Origin: Methylovirgula sp. HY1
GTDB taxonomy: Bacteria > Pseudomonadota > Alphaproteobacteria > Rhizobiales > Beijerinckiaceae
DNA length: 64,000 bases
Direction: 5' to 3'
Assembly: GCF_019343105.1 (NCBI RefSeq)
Contig: NZ_CP073764.1
Span: forward strand, 310,001 to 374,000
Below are positions 53,425 through 61,639 of the stretch, piece by piece; position 1 is the first letter of the stretch, and each line of letters starts with the position of its first letter. The translations under genes and the position numbers were made by a program. Under the pieces are notes generated by a model. It searched no databases and was not told where the DNA came from. It saw only the letters and a program-made list of their open reading frames with translations.

Positions 53425-54245
53425 CCGGAGCTGCCGACATTCGTCTTCTGTTGGCGGACGTGGATGGGACGTTGCTGACGCATGAGAAAGTTCTGACCGA
53501 GGCGGCGCGGGCGGCGGCGCGGGCCTTGTGCGACGCCGGTATCGCGTTCGCCATCACCAGTGGCCGTCCACCACGCGGCATGCGCATGCTGATCGCGCCG
53601 TTGGCGCTGAACGACGCGATCGCCGGCTTCAACGGGGGCGTGCTCGTCAATCCGGATCTTTCCGTCATCGCGAGCCATGCGCTCGATCCCGTCGCGGCCG
53701 AGGAAACATTGAAGCTGATGCTCGATCAGGGGCTCGATGCTTGGGTCTATACGCAAGAAGCGTGGCTGATCCGCGACAAGGACGCGCCGCATGTGGCGCG
53801 CGAGGCATGGACGGTGCAATTCGATGCGCAAGTGGTGCCGCGCTTTACCGATGCGCAGCTCGCCAACGCGGTAAAGATCGTCGGCATTTCCGACGATTAC
53901 GAGCGCGTGGCGGCTTGCGAAAAGGCCGCCCAGCAGACGCTCGGCGACAAAGCCAGCGCGGCGCGCTCGCAACCCTATTATCTCGACGTGACGCATCCAA
54001 GCGCCAATAAGGGCGCCGTCGTCGAAACCCTGTCGGAACTCATGCACATTCCGACCGCGCAGATCGCCACCATGGGCGACATGCCGAATGATGTCTTGAT
54101 GTTCAAAAAAAGCGGTTTCTCCATCGCCATGGGAAATTCCAGCGACGCCGTGAAGGCGCAGGCCGATGCAGTGACCGACAGCAATGCGAACGAGGGCTTT
54201 GCCAAGGCGGTGCGCCGATTTGTTCTTTGTCCGGCTGGCGCCTGA
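53421..54245 (+). CDS. HAD-superfamily (Cof-type) phosphatase
   Basis: A 274-residue haloacid-dehalogenase-like hydrolase of the Cof/YidA class, which removes phosphate from sugar phosphates or similar small molecules. Motif I is LLADVDGTLL, with the nucleophile and acid/base aspartates near residue 12. Motif II is ITSGRPP, and motif IV GDMPNDVLMF near 219, with the cap domain between. The TTG start overlaps the zwf stop (TTGA) and has GGAG at good spacing. Its position inside the operon suggests a sugar-phosphate substrate, not known. Confidence 0.88.
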   Translation: MTGAADIRLLLADVDGTLLTHEKVLTEAARAAARALCDAGIAFAITSGRPPRGMRMLIAPLALNDAIAGFNGGVLVNPDLSVIASHALDPVAAEETLKLMLDQGLDAWVYTQEAWLIRDKDAPHVAREAWTVQFDAQVVPRFTDAQLANAVKIVGISDDYERVAACEKAAQQTLGDKASAARSQPYYLDVTHPSANKGAVVETLSELMHIPTAQIATMGDMPNDVLMFKKSGFSIAMGNSSDAVKAQADAVTDSNANEGFAKAVRRFVLCPAGA

Positions 54246-54883
54246 TGCCGCGCGCTCCGCAAACTCGGGAGCCGCGAAGCGCGCCATCTGCGCATATGCC
54301 CGTGATCGCCATTGTCATGGGAGTTTCCGGCTCGGGAAAAAGCACTGTCTCCAGCTTGCTTGCCGCCACGCTCGGCTGTCAATTTCAGGAGGGCGATGAT
54401 CTGCATCCGGCCGCCAATGTGCAGAAGATGCACGCCGGCCTAGCACTGACGGATGCCGAGCGTCTGCCTTGGTTGCAAAGGATCGGCGCGGAAATCGATC
54501 GCTGGCGCGCCGAGGGTCTGTCCGGCGTGCTCACCTGCTCGGCACTGAAGCGGGCCTATCGCGACATGATCATCGGCGACCGCCCGGATGTGAGGCTGAT
54601 CTGGCTCAAAGGATCTTATGATCTTATTCGCCGCCGCATGGCCCTCCGGCAGGGGCATTTCATGCCGATGGCATTGCTTGCCAGCCAGTTTGCGACTTTG
54701 GAAGAGCCGACGGCCGACGAACATCCGATCATTGTCGACGTGAGCGGGAGTCCAGCCGAGATCGTCGCCGAAATTGTCCGCCAGTTGGCTGCCCGGCACG
54801 GCAGCGCCCCGCCTGAATCGAGATCAAGCGCCGCGGCCATGGATGCTGCCGGCGTTGCGTCCATCGGGAAGGCGCAGGCATGA
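54245..54883 (+). CDS. gntK: Gluconokinase
   Basis: Phosphorylates gluconate to 6-phosphogluconate. The 212-residue protein has Walker A GVSGSGKST near 26-34, then QEGDDLHPAANVQKM and the LTCSALKRAYRD segment typical of GntK-type kinases. The ATG overlaps the HAD stop by one base (TGATG); the ATG at 54296 would start just before the Walker motif. The Ala/Ser-rich tail is dispensable in the family. It joins the gluconate made by periplasmic glucose oxidation to the pentose phosphate pathway. Confidence 0.94.
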   Translation: MPRAPQTREPRSAPSAHMPVIAIVMGVSGSGKSTVSSLLAATLGCQFQEGDDLHPAANVQKMHAGLALTDAERLPWLQRIGAEIDRWRAEGLSGVLTCSALKRAYRDMIIGDRPDVRLIWLKGSYDLIRRRMALRQGHFMPMALLASQFATLEEPTADEHPIIVDVSGSPAEIVAEIVRQLAARHGSAPPESRSSAAAMDAAGVASIGKAQA

Positions 54884-55608
54884 TAGGCACGACTCCAGCT
54901 AAACTGGAAATTCTCGCCGATCCGGAGGCCGCAGCGCAGCGGGTTGCGCAATGGCTGCTTGAAATGGCGTTGGCGACAGATGGCGTCTTTGCGGTCTGTC
55001 TGTCTGGAGGCGAGACCCCGCGGCCGATCTATGAGTGTCTTGCCGCGTCGGGCTGTCGCGAACGCTTTCCCTGGGAACGAACGCATTGGTTCTGGGGAGA
55101 CGAGCGCTTTGTGCCGCATGATGACGCGCTGAGCAATTATCGCATGGTTCGAGAGGCGTTGCTGTCGCGGGCGCCGATCCCGCCGGCCAACATTCATCCG
55201 ATTCCGACCGAGGGCATGAGCCCGGAAGCCGCCGCGGCGGCTTATGAGCGCGAACTCAAGTCCTACTATGGCGCAGACCGTCTCGACCCGGGTCGGCCGC
55301 TTTTCAATGTGAATATCCTCGGGCTCGGGGTCGACGGGCATACGGCTTCCTTGTTTCCTCAGACACCAGCGCTCGAAGAACGCGAGCATTGGGTTGTCGC
55401 GGTCGCTGGAGCCAAACCCGAGGCGCGGATTACTCTGACCTATCCGGCGCTCGAAAGCTGTCGCCGCGCAGCCTTCGTCGTCGTCGGGAACGACAAGCGT
55501 GCGATCTTCGCGCGGCTTCGCCATGGCGACCGAGACTTGCCGGCGGCGCGGCTGCGCCCGGTCGGCACCCTGCATTTCTTCAGCGATATATCCGCCGCAG
55601 GGACATAG
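54880..55608 (+). CDS. pgl: 6-Phosphogluconolactonase
   Basis: Hydrolyses the product of zwf. The 242-residue protein of the SugarP_isomerase (DevB) family has LSGGETPRPIYECLA near residue 42, the FWGDERFVPHDDALSNY motif near 70, and GLGVDGHTASLFP near 148. Its ATG overlaps the gntK stop (ATGA). With zwf and gnd it completes the oxidative branch. Confidence 0.95.
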   Translation: MIGTTPAKLEILADPEAAAQRVAQWLLEMALATDGVFAVCLSGGETPRPIYECLAASGCRERFPWERTHWFWGDERFVPHDDALSNYRMVREALLSRAPIPPANIHPIPTEGMSPEAAAAAYERELKSYYGADRLDPGRPLFNVNILGLGVDGHTASLFPQTPALEEREHWVVAVAGAKPEARITLTYPALESCRRAAFVVVGNDKRAIFARLRHGDRDLPAARLRPVGTLHFFSDISAAGT

Positions 55609-55618
55609 AATTTGCCGC

Positions 55619-56410
55619 ATGAGAACTTTGGCGCGACGTGACCGCGAGATGAAAAGCGCAATGGACGATCAGGCTTTGGCGCGCCAAACCGGGCCGCGCA
55701 CCCTGGCGATCGATGTCGGCGGCACCGGGCTTAAGGCTTCGGTGCTCGACAATGCCGGCGGCATGCTGGTCAATCGGCTGCGCGTGCCGACGCCTTATCC
55801 ATGCCGGCCGGACATTTTATTGGCGGCACTCGCGGAGCTGACCGCGCCTTTGCCGACATTCGATCGCGTTTCTATCGGCTTTCCAGGCGTGATCCGTGGC
55901 GGACGCGTCATCACCGCACCGCATTTCGACACCAAGGCGTGGCGCGACTTTGCGCTGGAAGCGGCGATATCGCGGCTTTTCGACAAACCCGCACGTGTCC
56001 TGAATGATGCCGAGATTCAGGGCCTTGGGATCATCGCCGGACGCGGGCTCGAAGTGGTCCTTACCCTTGGCACCGGCCTCGGGAGTGCCGTGTTTGCCGA
56101 TGGCATGCTGGCGCCGCATCTCGAACTGGCGCAGCACCCGATTTCAAAGGGTGCCACCTATAATGATTACGTCGGCGACGCGGCCCGCCATGCGCATCGT
56201 CCCAAAAAATGGAATCGCCGCGTTCTTAAAATGATCAGAATCGTCGAGAGTCTGTTGCATTACGACGTGCTGTATCTTGGCGGCGGCAACTCCGCCAATA
56301 TTATCGTCGATTTGCCGCACAACGTGCGTGTCACATCGAACGATGCCGGAATCACAGGAGGGTTCTGCCTCTGGAACGAAGCCTTCTGGCATTCCGGCCG
56401 CGACAAGTAA
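55619..56410 (+). CDS. ROK-family (polyphosphate-type) glucokinase
   Basis: A 263-residue sugar kinase that makes glucose-6-phosphate. It has the ROK phosphate motif IDVGGTGLKASV, a catalytic Asp in LNDAEIQGLG and the adenosine motif LTLGTGLGSAVF, but lacks the Cys-rich zinc motif of most ROK kinases. This pattern fits polyphosphate glucokinases (PpgK), so polyphosphate or ATP may be the donor. The start may be ATG 55619, 55649 or 55661; none has a strong site. It closes the pathway from free glucose into zwf. Confidence 0.82.
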   Translation: MRTLARRDREMKSAMDDQALARQTGPRTLAIDVGGTGLKASVLDNAGGMLVNRLRVPTPYPCRPDILLAALAELTAPLPTFDRVSIGFPGVIRGGRVITAPHFDTKAWRDFALEAAISRLFDKPARVLNDAEIQGLGIIAGRGLEVVLTLGTGLGSAVFADGMLAPHLELAQHPISKGATYNDYVGDAARHAHRPKKWNRRVLKMIRIVESLLHYDVLYLGGGNSANIIVDLPHNVRVTSNDAGITGGFCLWNEAFWHSGRDK

Positions 56411-56473
56411 GCATTGCACTGTTTGTTTCGGTAGCGAACGCTTGCTGCCGCGGTGACGGGGGAGTTGATCCAG

Positions 56474-58363
56474 ATGACTGGCAATGAACGCGACTTGAGC
56501 ACGGCCTGCCCGGATCCCGATTACCCGCTGAAGATCGAGGATTATGGCCTTGTCGGCGATTGCAAAAGCGCCGCGCTAGTCGGACGTAACGGGTCTGTCG
56601 ATTGGCTGTGCTGGCCGAGATTTGACGACGGTGCTTGTTTTGCCGCGCTGCTGGGCCACGCGGAGCACGGACGTTGGTCGATCATGCCGGCGGATGGATC
56701 GATGAGCGTCTGGCGGTCCTATCGCGGCGACACGATGGTGTTGGAAACATTGTTTGAGACGGCCGACGGCGCCTTTGCCATCATCGATTTCATGCCGATG
56801 GGTCATTCTCATTCCTCGCTGATCCGCATCGTCGAAGGACGCTGCGGCCGCATGCCAGTGCGCATGAATCTGACTTTGCGATTCGATTATGGGTCGTCCG
56901 TGCCCTGGGTGGCGAAACTGCCCGAGGACGGTGGCATTGTCGCCATCGCAGGCCCGAATCTCGTGGTTCTGCGCACGCCCGCCGCGTTGCATGGCGAGAA
57001 TCTGTCGACATCCGCCGATTTCAGTGTCGGTCCAGGCGAGCGGGTGCCCTTTGTCTTGACTTATGGCCTGTCGCATCGTGCGCCGCCGCGGGCCATCGAC
57101 GCCAATGCCGCCTTGCACGAGACAGAGGCGTTCTGGCGCGATTGGGTGTCACGATGCACCTATAAGGGCACGCGGCGCGCAGCGGTTCTGCGCTCGCTGC
57201 TGACGTTGAAGGCGCAGACCTTTGCCGAGACCGGCGCGATCGTCGCGGCACCGACGACGTCGCTGCCTGAAAAGCTCGGGGGGCCACGCAATTGGGATTA
57301 TCGCTTCTGCTGGCTGCGCGATGCTACGCTGACCTTGGTCTCGCTCATGGGTGCCGGCTATTATGACGAGGCGAAAGCCTGGCGCGAATGGCTGCGCCGG
57401 GCGGTGGCCGGCACGCCCAACGATTTGCAGATCATGTATGGAATCGCCGGCGAGAGACGGCTGACCGAATGGGAGGTGCCTTGGCTGCCCGGCTATCAGG
57501 GCGCGGCGCCGGTGCGGGTCGGCAATGCCGCATCCGGGCAGATCCAGCTCGATGTTTTCGGCGAGATTATGGATGCGCTTCATGTCGCAAGGGCCGGCGG
57601 CCTCGCCCATCTGCCGGCCGATTGGGACTTGCAATGCAAAGCGCTCGATCATTTGCAGGAGATCTGGCGGCAGCCCGACGATGGCATTTGGGAGATGCGG
57701 GGCGGACGCAAGCATTTCACCCATTCGAAAATCATGGCTTGGGTCGCCTTCGATCGGTCGGTGAAAGACGCCGAAAAATATGGTCTCGATGCGCCGCTCG
57801 CAAGTTGGCGGGCAGAGCGCGATGAGATCCACCGCCTGGTCTGCGATCAGGGCTATGACCAAAAGCGCCAAACCTTTACCCAAAGCTTCGGCAGTCCGGA
57901 ACTCGATGCGAGCCTATTGATGATTCCGGAAGTCGGGTTCCTTCCGATCGATGATCCCCGCGTGACAGGTACGATCGCCGCCATCGAGCGGGAACTGCTC
58001 GTCGATGGCTTCGTGCTCCGCTATCGCACGGAGAGCGGTGCCGACGGCCTGCCTTCGGGTGAAGGCGTTTTCCTTGCCTGCAGCTTCTGGCTCGCCGATG
58101 CTTATCAAATGCAGGGCAGGGATGCCGAAGCCGAGGCAATGCTCGATCGTCTGCTTGCCCTGCGCAATGATCTCGGTCTGCTGAGCGAGGAATATGATAC
58201 ACATGCGGCCCGGCAGGTCGGCAATTTTCCGCAGGCCTTCTCGCATCTCACGCTGGTGCGCACGGTTCTCAGCGTGGATGCGGAAAGGCCGTTGCGCGAC
58301 AAGTTCGATGCACGAACCAATGGCGGGCCTTCAAAAAGCGACGGCATGTTCCAGAAAAGTTGA
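56474..58363 (+). CDS. Glycoside hydrolase family 15 protein (trehalase/glucoamylase-like)
   Basis: A 629-residue cytoplasmic enzyme. The N-terminal beta domain (about 15-250) starts YPLKIEDYGLVGDCKSAALV, typical of bacterial GH15 trehalase-like proteins. The (alpha/alpha)6 barrel follows, with RNWDYRFCWLRDATLT near 275 and an acidic motif MIPEVGFLPIDDP near 485. The likely action is release of glucose from trehalose or other alpha-glucosides, feeding the adjacent glucokinase. ATG 56474 has GGGGGAG. The last codons (GMFQKS) and the stop come from a palindromic repeat that enters the gene's 3' end. Confidence 0.88.
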   Translation: MTGNERDLSTACPDPDYPLKIEDYGLVGDCKSAALVGRNGSVDWLCWPRFDDGACFAALLGHAEHGRWSIMPADGSMSVWRSYRGDTMVLETLFETADGAFAIIDFMPMGHSHSSLIRIVEGRCGRMPVRMNLTLRFDYGSSVPWVAKLPEDGGIVAIAGPNLVVLRTPAALHGENLSTSADFSVGPGERVPFVLTYGLSHRAPPRAIDANAALHETEAFWRDWVSRCTYKGTRRAAVLRSLLTLKAQTFAETGAIVAAPTTSLPEKLGGPRNWDYRFCWLRDATLTLVSLMGAGYYDEAKAWREWLRRAVAGTPNDLQIMYGIAGERRLTEWEVPWLPGYQGAAPVRVGNAASGQIQLDVFGEIMDALHVARAGGLAHLPADWDLQCKALDHLQEIWRQPDDGIWEMRGGRKHFTHSKIMAWVAFDRSVKDAEKYGLDAPLASWRAERDEIHRLVCDQGYDQKRQTFTQSFGSPELDASLLMIPEVGFLPIDDPRVTGTIAAIERELLVDGFVLRYRTESGADGLPSGEGVFLACSFWLADAYQMQGRDAEAEAMLDRLLALRNDLGLLSEEYDTHAARQVGNFPQAFSHLTLVRTVLSVDAERPLRDKFDARTNGGPSKSDGMFQKS

Positions 58364-58452
58364 TCGATCCTTGTGATGAGAACATGCTCCAGCTTATTGA
58401 TCTTGAGTGTTTTCTTCTCGATCGGATGATTCCACCCGATCGGAAAGCGCGT
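58341..58452. repeat. Interspersed palindromic repeat overlapping the end of the GH15 gene
   Basis: GGCATGTTCCAGAAAAGTTG, then GAACATGCTCCAGCTTATTG, then TTTTCTTCTCGATCGG and CCGATCGGAAAGCG. It gives the final six or seven codons and the stop of the upstream gene. A plus-strand frame through the repeat is open into the next gene, so that gene's start could be misplaced inside the repeat. Confidence 0.9.
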
Positions 58453-58488
58453 TGGCTGACGCGCCATTGCCAGCGATGGAGCAGGTTC

Positions 58489-60294
58489 ATGGCCCTAGTT
58501 GATCGTCGAGCCGGGATGCAGATCATTGCCGCGTCGGCCGCCGCCGCAACCCCTCTTCTCGCTATGATTCTGCTCCTGCCGATAAGACCGGCATCGGCTC
58601 AGCCGCCGGGGAATGCGCCTGCCGCGCAAGCGCATGCATGTCCTGACGCGCGTAGCGGCATTACTTTGTCTCCGGGATTTTGCGCGACCGTCTTCGCCGA
58701 CGATCTCGGCCATACCCGGCATCTCGTCGTTGCGCCTGATGGTGTCGTCTATGTGAATTCATGGAGTGGCCGCTATTATCAAAACGGGCAGCCGCTGCGC
58801 GGTGGATTTCTTTTGGCCCTCAAGGATACCAAGGGCACCGGCCATGCCGATGTCATCAAGCGTTTCGGGCCGAAATTCGCGCAGGGCGCCGCGGGTGGCA
58901 CGGGTATCGCGATTTATAAGGATGGCCTCTTCGTCGAAGAGAAAGACCGCATCATGCGCTATGCCTTGCAGGCCGGCGCAATCGTGCCGAAAGCGCCGCC
59001 GGAAGTGATTGTCTTCGGCCTGCCGCTGACCGGCGATCATCCGATGCATCCCTTCATCATCGGTGCGAAGGGCGCGCTCTATGTCGATCTCGGTTCGGCA
59101 ACGAATTCCTGCCAGGCCGAAAATCGCATCCCGAATTCGCCAGGCGAAAAGCCTTGTACCGAGCTTGATACGCGCGGCGGAATCTGGCGCTACGACGCCA
59201 ATAAGACGAGACAGCAGTTCACGCCGATGGAGCGCTATGTCACCGGCCTGCGCAATGGCGAGGGCCTGTCCTTCGATTCGGCCGGACGGCTGTTTGCCAC
59301 GCAGCATGGACGCGATCAGCTCTGGGAGAATTGGCCGAGCCTCTACAAGCCCGAGCAGGGCCATGAGCTGCCGGCCGAGGAACTGGTCCAGCTCACGCGA
59401 GGCGCCGATTATGGGTGGCCGGAGTGCTATTTCGACGGCTTCCAAAAGAAGCTCGTGCTGGCGCCCGAATATGGCGGCGATGGCAAGAAAGTCGGTGTCT
59501 GCGCAAAAATGCAGGCGCCTGTCGCTTTCTTCCCGGGACATTGGGCGCCGAACGATATGCTCATTTATAAGGGCAAAGCCTTCCCGCGACCCTATCGGGG
59601 CGGTGCCTTCATTGCTTTCCATGGCTCATGGAATCGGGCGCCCGCGCCGCAGGGAGGCTATAATGTCGTCTTCCAGCCGATGTCGAATGGCAAGGCTTCG
59701 GGCAAGTTCATCGTCTTCGCCGATGGTTTCGCCGGCGCCGTAAAGGAGCCCGGCCAGGCGCGGTTCCGGCCCACGGGGCTTGCCGTGGGGCCTGGTGGCG
59801 CGCTCTATATTTCAGACGATGTGCGCGGTCGCATCTGGCGCGTCACCTATCAGGGCGGGGCCAGCGCCGAAATCGCCCCGGCGCCTTCGCCGAAAATGAG
59901 TTCGGTGGCATCGCAACTCGTCCTGCCGCCAGAAGGCATTCATCCCAATGCCGGTCGCTCGGAGCTGGCGGCGCTGCCGGTTCCCGCTGGCGCGACGAAG
60001 CAGGAGGTCGCGTTGGGCGATCGCATTTTCCATGGCGAAGTCGCCAATGGTACATGCAGCGGCTGTCACGGAGCGGATGGCAACGGAACGTCGGTCGGTC
60101 CCAATCTCGTCGATGGCAAATGGATCTGGGGCGACGGCAGCCTCAGATCGATCACGCAGATCGTGACGCATGGCATTGCCAAGCCGAAGAAGTTTACCGG
60201 CGTCATGCCACCCAAGGGCGGCGCGCCCTTGACATCAAACGACGTCGCAGCAGTGGCCGCCTATGTCTGGGCGATCAGCCATCATGGCAAATGA
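58489..60294 (+). CDS. PQQ-type sugar dehydrogenase (sorbosone dehydrogenase family) fused to cytochrome c
   Basis: A 601-residue exported enzyme. A signal or anchor segment (about 8-36) is followed by a six-bladed glucose/sorbosone dehydrogenase propeller (about 60-470), with HLVVAPDGVVYVNSW, NGEGLSFDSAGRL and ADYGWPECYFDG. A class I cytochrome c domain follows, with CSGCH (Cys523, Cys526, His527) and the probable axial Met573 in GVMPPKGG. It should oxidise an aldose such as glucose in the periplasm and pass electrons through its own haem. PQQ dependence is inferred from the family. ATG 58489 has a GGAGCAGG site. It depends on cytochrome c maturation, encoded at 9.7-13.8 kb. Confidence 0.88.
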   Translation: MALVDRRAGMQIIAASAAAATPLLAMILLLPIRPASAQPPGNAPAAQAHACPDARSGITLSPGFCATVFADDLGHTRHLVVAPDGVVYVNSWSGRYYQNGQPLRGGFLLALKDTKGTGHADVIKRFGPKFAQGAAGGTGIAIYKDGLFVEEKDRIMRYALQAGAIVPKAPPEVIVFGLPLTGDHPMHPFIIGAKGALYVDLGSATNSCQAENRIPNSPGEKPCTELDTRGGIWRYDANKTRQQFTPMERYVTGLRNGEGLSFDSAGRLFATQHGRDQLWENWPSLYKPEQGHELPAEELVQLTRGADYGWPECYFDGFQKKLVLAPEYGGDGKKVGVCAKMQAPVAFFPGHWAPNDMLIYKGKAFPRPYRGGAFIAFHGSWNRAPAPQGGYNVVFQPMSNGKASGKFIVFADGFAGAVKEPGQARFRPTGLAVGPGGALYISDDVRGRIWRVTYQGGASAEIAPAPSPKMSSVASQLVLPPEGIHPNAGRSELAALPVPAGATKQEVALGDRIFHGEVANGTCSGCHGADGNGTSVGPNLVDGKWIWGDGSLRSITQIVTHGIAKPKKFTGVMPPKGGAPLTSNDVAAVAAYVWAISHHGK

Positions 60295-60301
60295 TTGGAC
60301 G

Positions 60302-60491
60302 AACATGCTCCAGAGCGTTTCTCGACCGGATGGAATCACCCGGCCGAAAAGAAAACGCTCAAAATCAATAAGCTGGCGCATATTCTCATCAATGAGACAT
60401 CGGATATATCCGATGTCTGAAAAATGAGAACTCGGATATATCCGAGTTCTAGAATATCAGAAAAGTCTAACAACTTTTCTGGAACATGCTC
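60302..60491. repeat. Interspersed palindromic repeat, long modular copy with swapped hairpins
   Basis: A degenerate GCGTTTCTCGACCGG arm and the link CAATAAGCTGGCGCATATTC are followed by hairpins GACATCGGATATATCCGATGTC, then GAACTCGGATATATCCGAGTTC, then AAAAGTCTAACAACTTTT, ending TGGAACATGCTC. The first two hairpins are in the reverse order compared with 43416. It probably ends transcription of the sugar operon. Confidence 0.92.
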
Positions 60492-60543
60492 GAAATAGGC
60501 GCGGCCAATTCATGTCGGATCCGTGCGCGCCCATTCGCTCGGA

Positions 60544-60798
60544 TCAAGCCACGCGGCGGATCAGGCCGATCACGACAAGCAGAATAACCGCGCCGATCAC
60601 GCCATTGACCACTGCCGGGATAAAGCCGGTGCCGATATGGACCCCCGCCCGGGGCAGCAGCCATCCGGCAATGAACGCGCCCACAATACCGATCACGATA
60701 TCGCCGATGAGGCCGAAGCCGGCACCTTGAACGATGAGGCCGGCGATCCATCCCGCAAGACCGCCGATCACGAGCCAGATGATCAAATTTCCCAGCAT
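60544..60798 (-). CDS. GlsB/YeaQ/YmgE-family membrane protein (transglycosylase-associated)
   Basis: An 84-residue protein with three hydrophobic helices and many glycines (WLVIGGLAGWIAGLIVQGAG at about 7-26, then GDIVIGIVGAFIAGWLLP). The family is induced by stress in many bacteria; its molecular role is unclear. ATG 60798 has GGAGACAC; upstream starts lack sites. It is convergent with the sugar dehydrogenase gene across the palindromic repeat. Confidence 0.9.
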   Translation of the reverse strand: MLGNLIIWLVIGGLAGWIAGLIVQGAGFGLIGDIVIGIVGAFIAGWLLPRAGVHIGTGFIPAVVNGVIGAVILLVVIGLIRRVA

Positions 60799-61270
60799 AA
60801 GTGTCTCCATTGTTGCCCTCACCCACTGGCCGGGGCAATCCAAGCCTAGGACAAATCCGCATGGCCGACGATACTGTTTGCCAGCCATGCACTGGGAAAC
60901 AGTATGGCTTTTCCAAATGTCAGAATTTTAATGCCTATGCCTCGCCTCGCCGCGGCGGCGAGCGGCAAAACGGGAAGGCTTGGGCGGAACTATGCGGCCG
61001 CAGGCGCTGCGGCCGGGTCCGTGGCCGTGATGCCGTCCCGAGACGCATCTTGAAGCGGCACGAGTTGTGCCAGAAGTGCTGATGCCGGCAGCGTCGATGG
61101 CGGCAGGTGCTATTTTGATCGCAAGCCGACAGGCGCGCTCAAAATGGTGAGCCGCTGCGCGCGAAGCCAATCAGGGCATTGTCGGCAGGTAAATGACGGG
61201 GAGCCATCCGCACGCCAAATGACGCTCTCAAGCGGCCAGATTGGAGAGCGCGGACAATTGGAGCGCGGAT
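60799..61270. other. Intergenic gap between the GlsB-like gene and the small hypothetical gene
   Basis: About 470 bases without a gene. A near-inverted pair CATACTGTTT and AAACAGTAT (60864 and 60896 areas) lies 70-110 bases before the GlsB-like start on the minus strand and could be an operator. Otherwise I see nothing. Confidence 0.35.
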
Positions 61271-61501
61271 ATGGATGTATCAAACGCAATGAAGGACGCT
61301 CTGAAAGCCCTGATCGACACTGCGAAAGCCAAGAACCGCGATAGCAAGATCACGACCAAGGCCGGGATGGTGCAGACGATTTCTGGCTATAGCGTGCAGG
61401 ATCAGCAGATTGTTTTCGGGGATGTGGCAGTGACCTGGACGGATGGAACCCGCATCTATTTGGTGGTCTATGACGCGATCGATCATGTGGTCGTCGTCTG
61501 A
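61271..61501 (+). CDS. Small hypothetical protein
   Basis: A 76-residue protein I do not recognise. A charged helix (MDVSNAMKDALKALIDTAKA) is followed by a beta-rich part (MVQTISGYSVQDQQIVFGDV, AVTWTDGTRIYLVVYD), which looks like a small folded domain. GGAGCGCGGAT precedes the ATG at 61271. It has no clear partner: the neighbours are a GlsB-like gene and a convergent hypothetical gene. Confidence 0.6.
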   Translation: MDVSNAMKDALKALIDTAKAKNRDSKITTKAGMVQTISGYSVQDQQIVFGDVAVTWTDGTRIYLVVYDAIDHVVVV

Positions 61502-61558
61502 GGACGGCGCAACGGCGGCTTGGCGCTGCGGAGTTCCGCAGCGCCGGTTTGGGTCATA

Positions 61559-61606
61559 GCCAATGCGCGAAGCGCAAGAGCCGCCAATGCGCGAAGCGCC
61601 AGAGCC
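61559..61606. repeat. 24-bp tandem repeat, two units
   Basis: GCCAATGCGCGAAGCGCAAG plus four bases is repeated with a single mismatch. The core ATGCGCGAAGCGC is itself partly palindromic. It lies in the gap between the two convergent hypothetical genes. Confidence 0.85.
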
Positions 61607-61639
61607 GGCCTTCTATGCCGGCAAGCATTGGTGGGGCCG

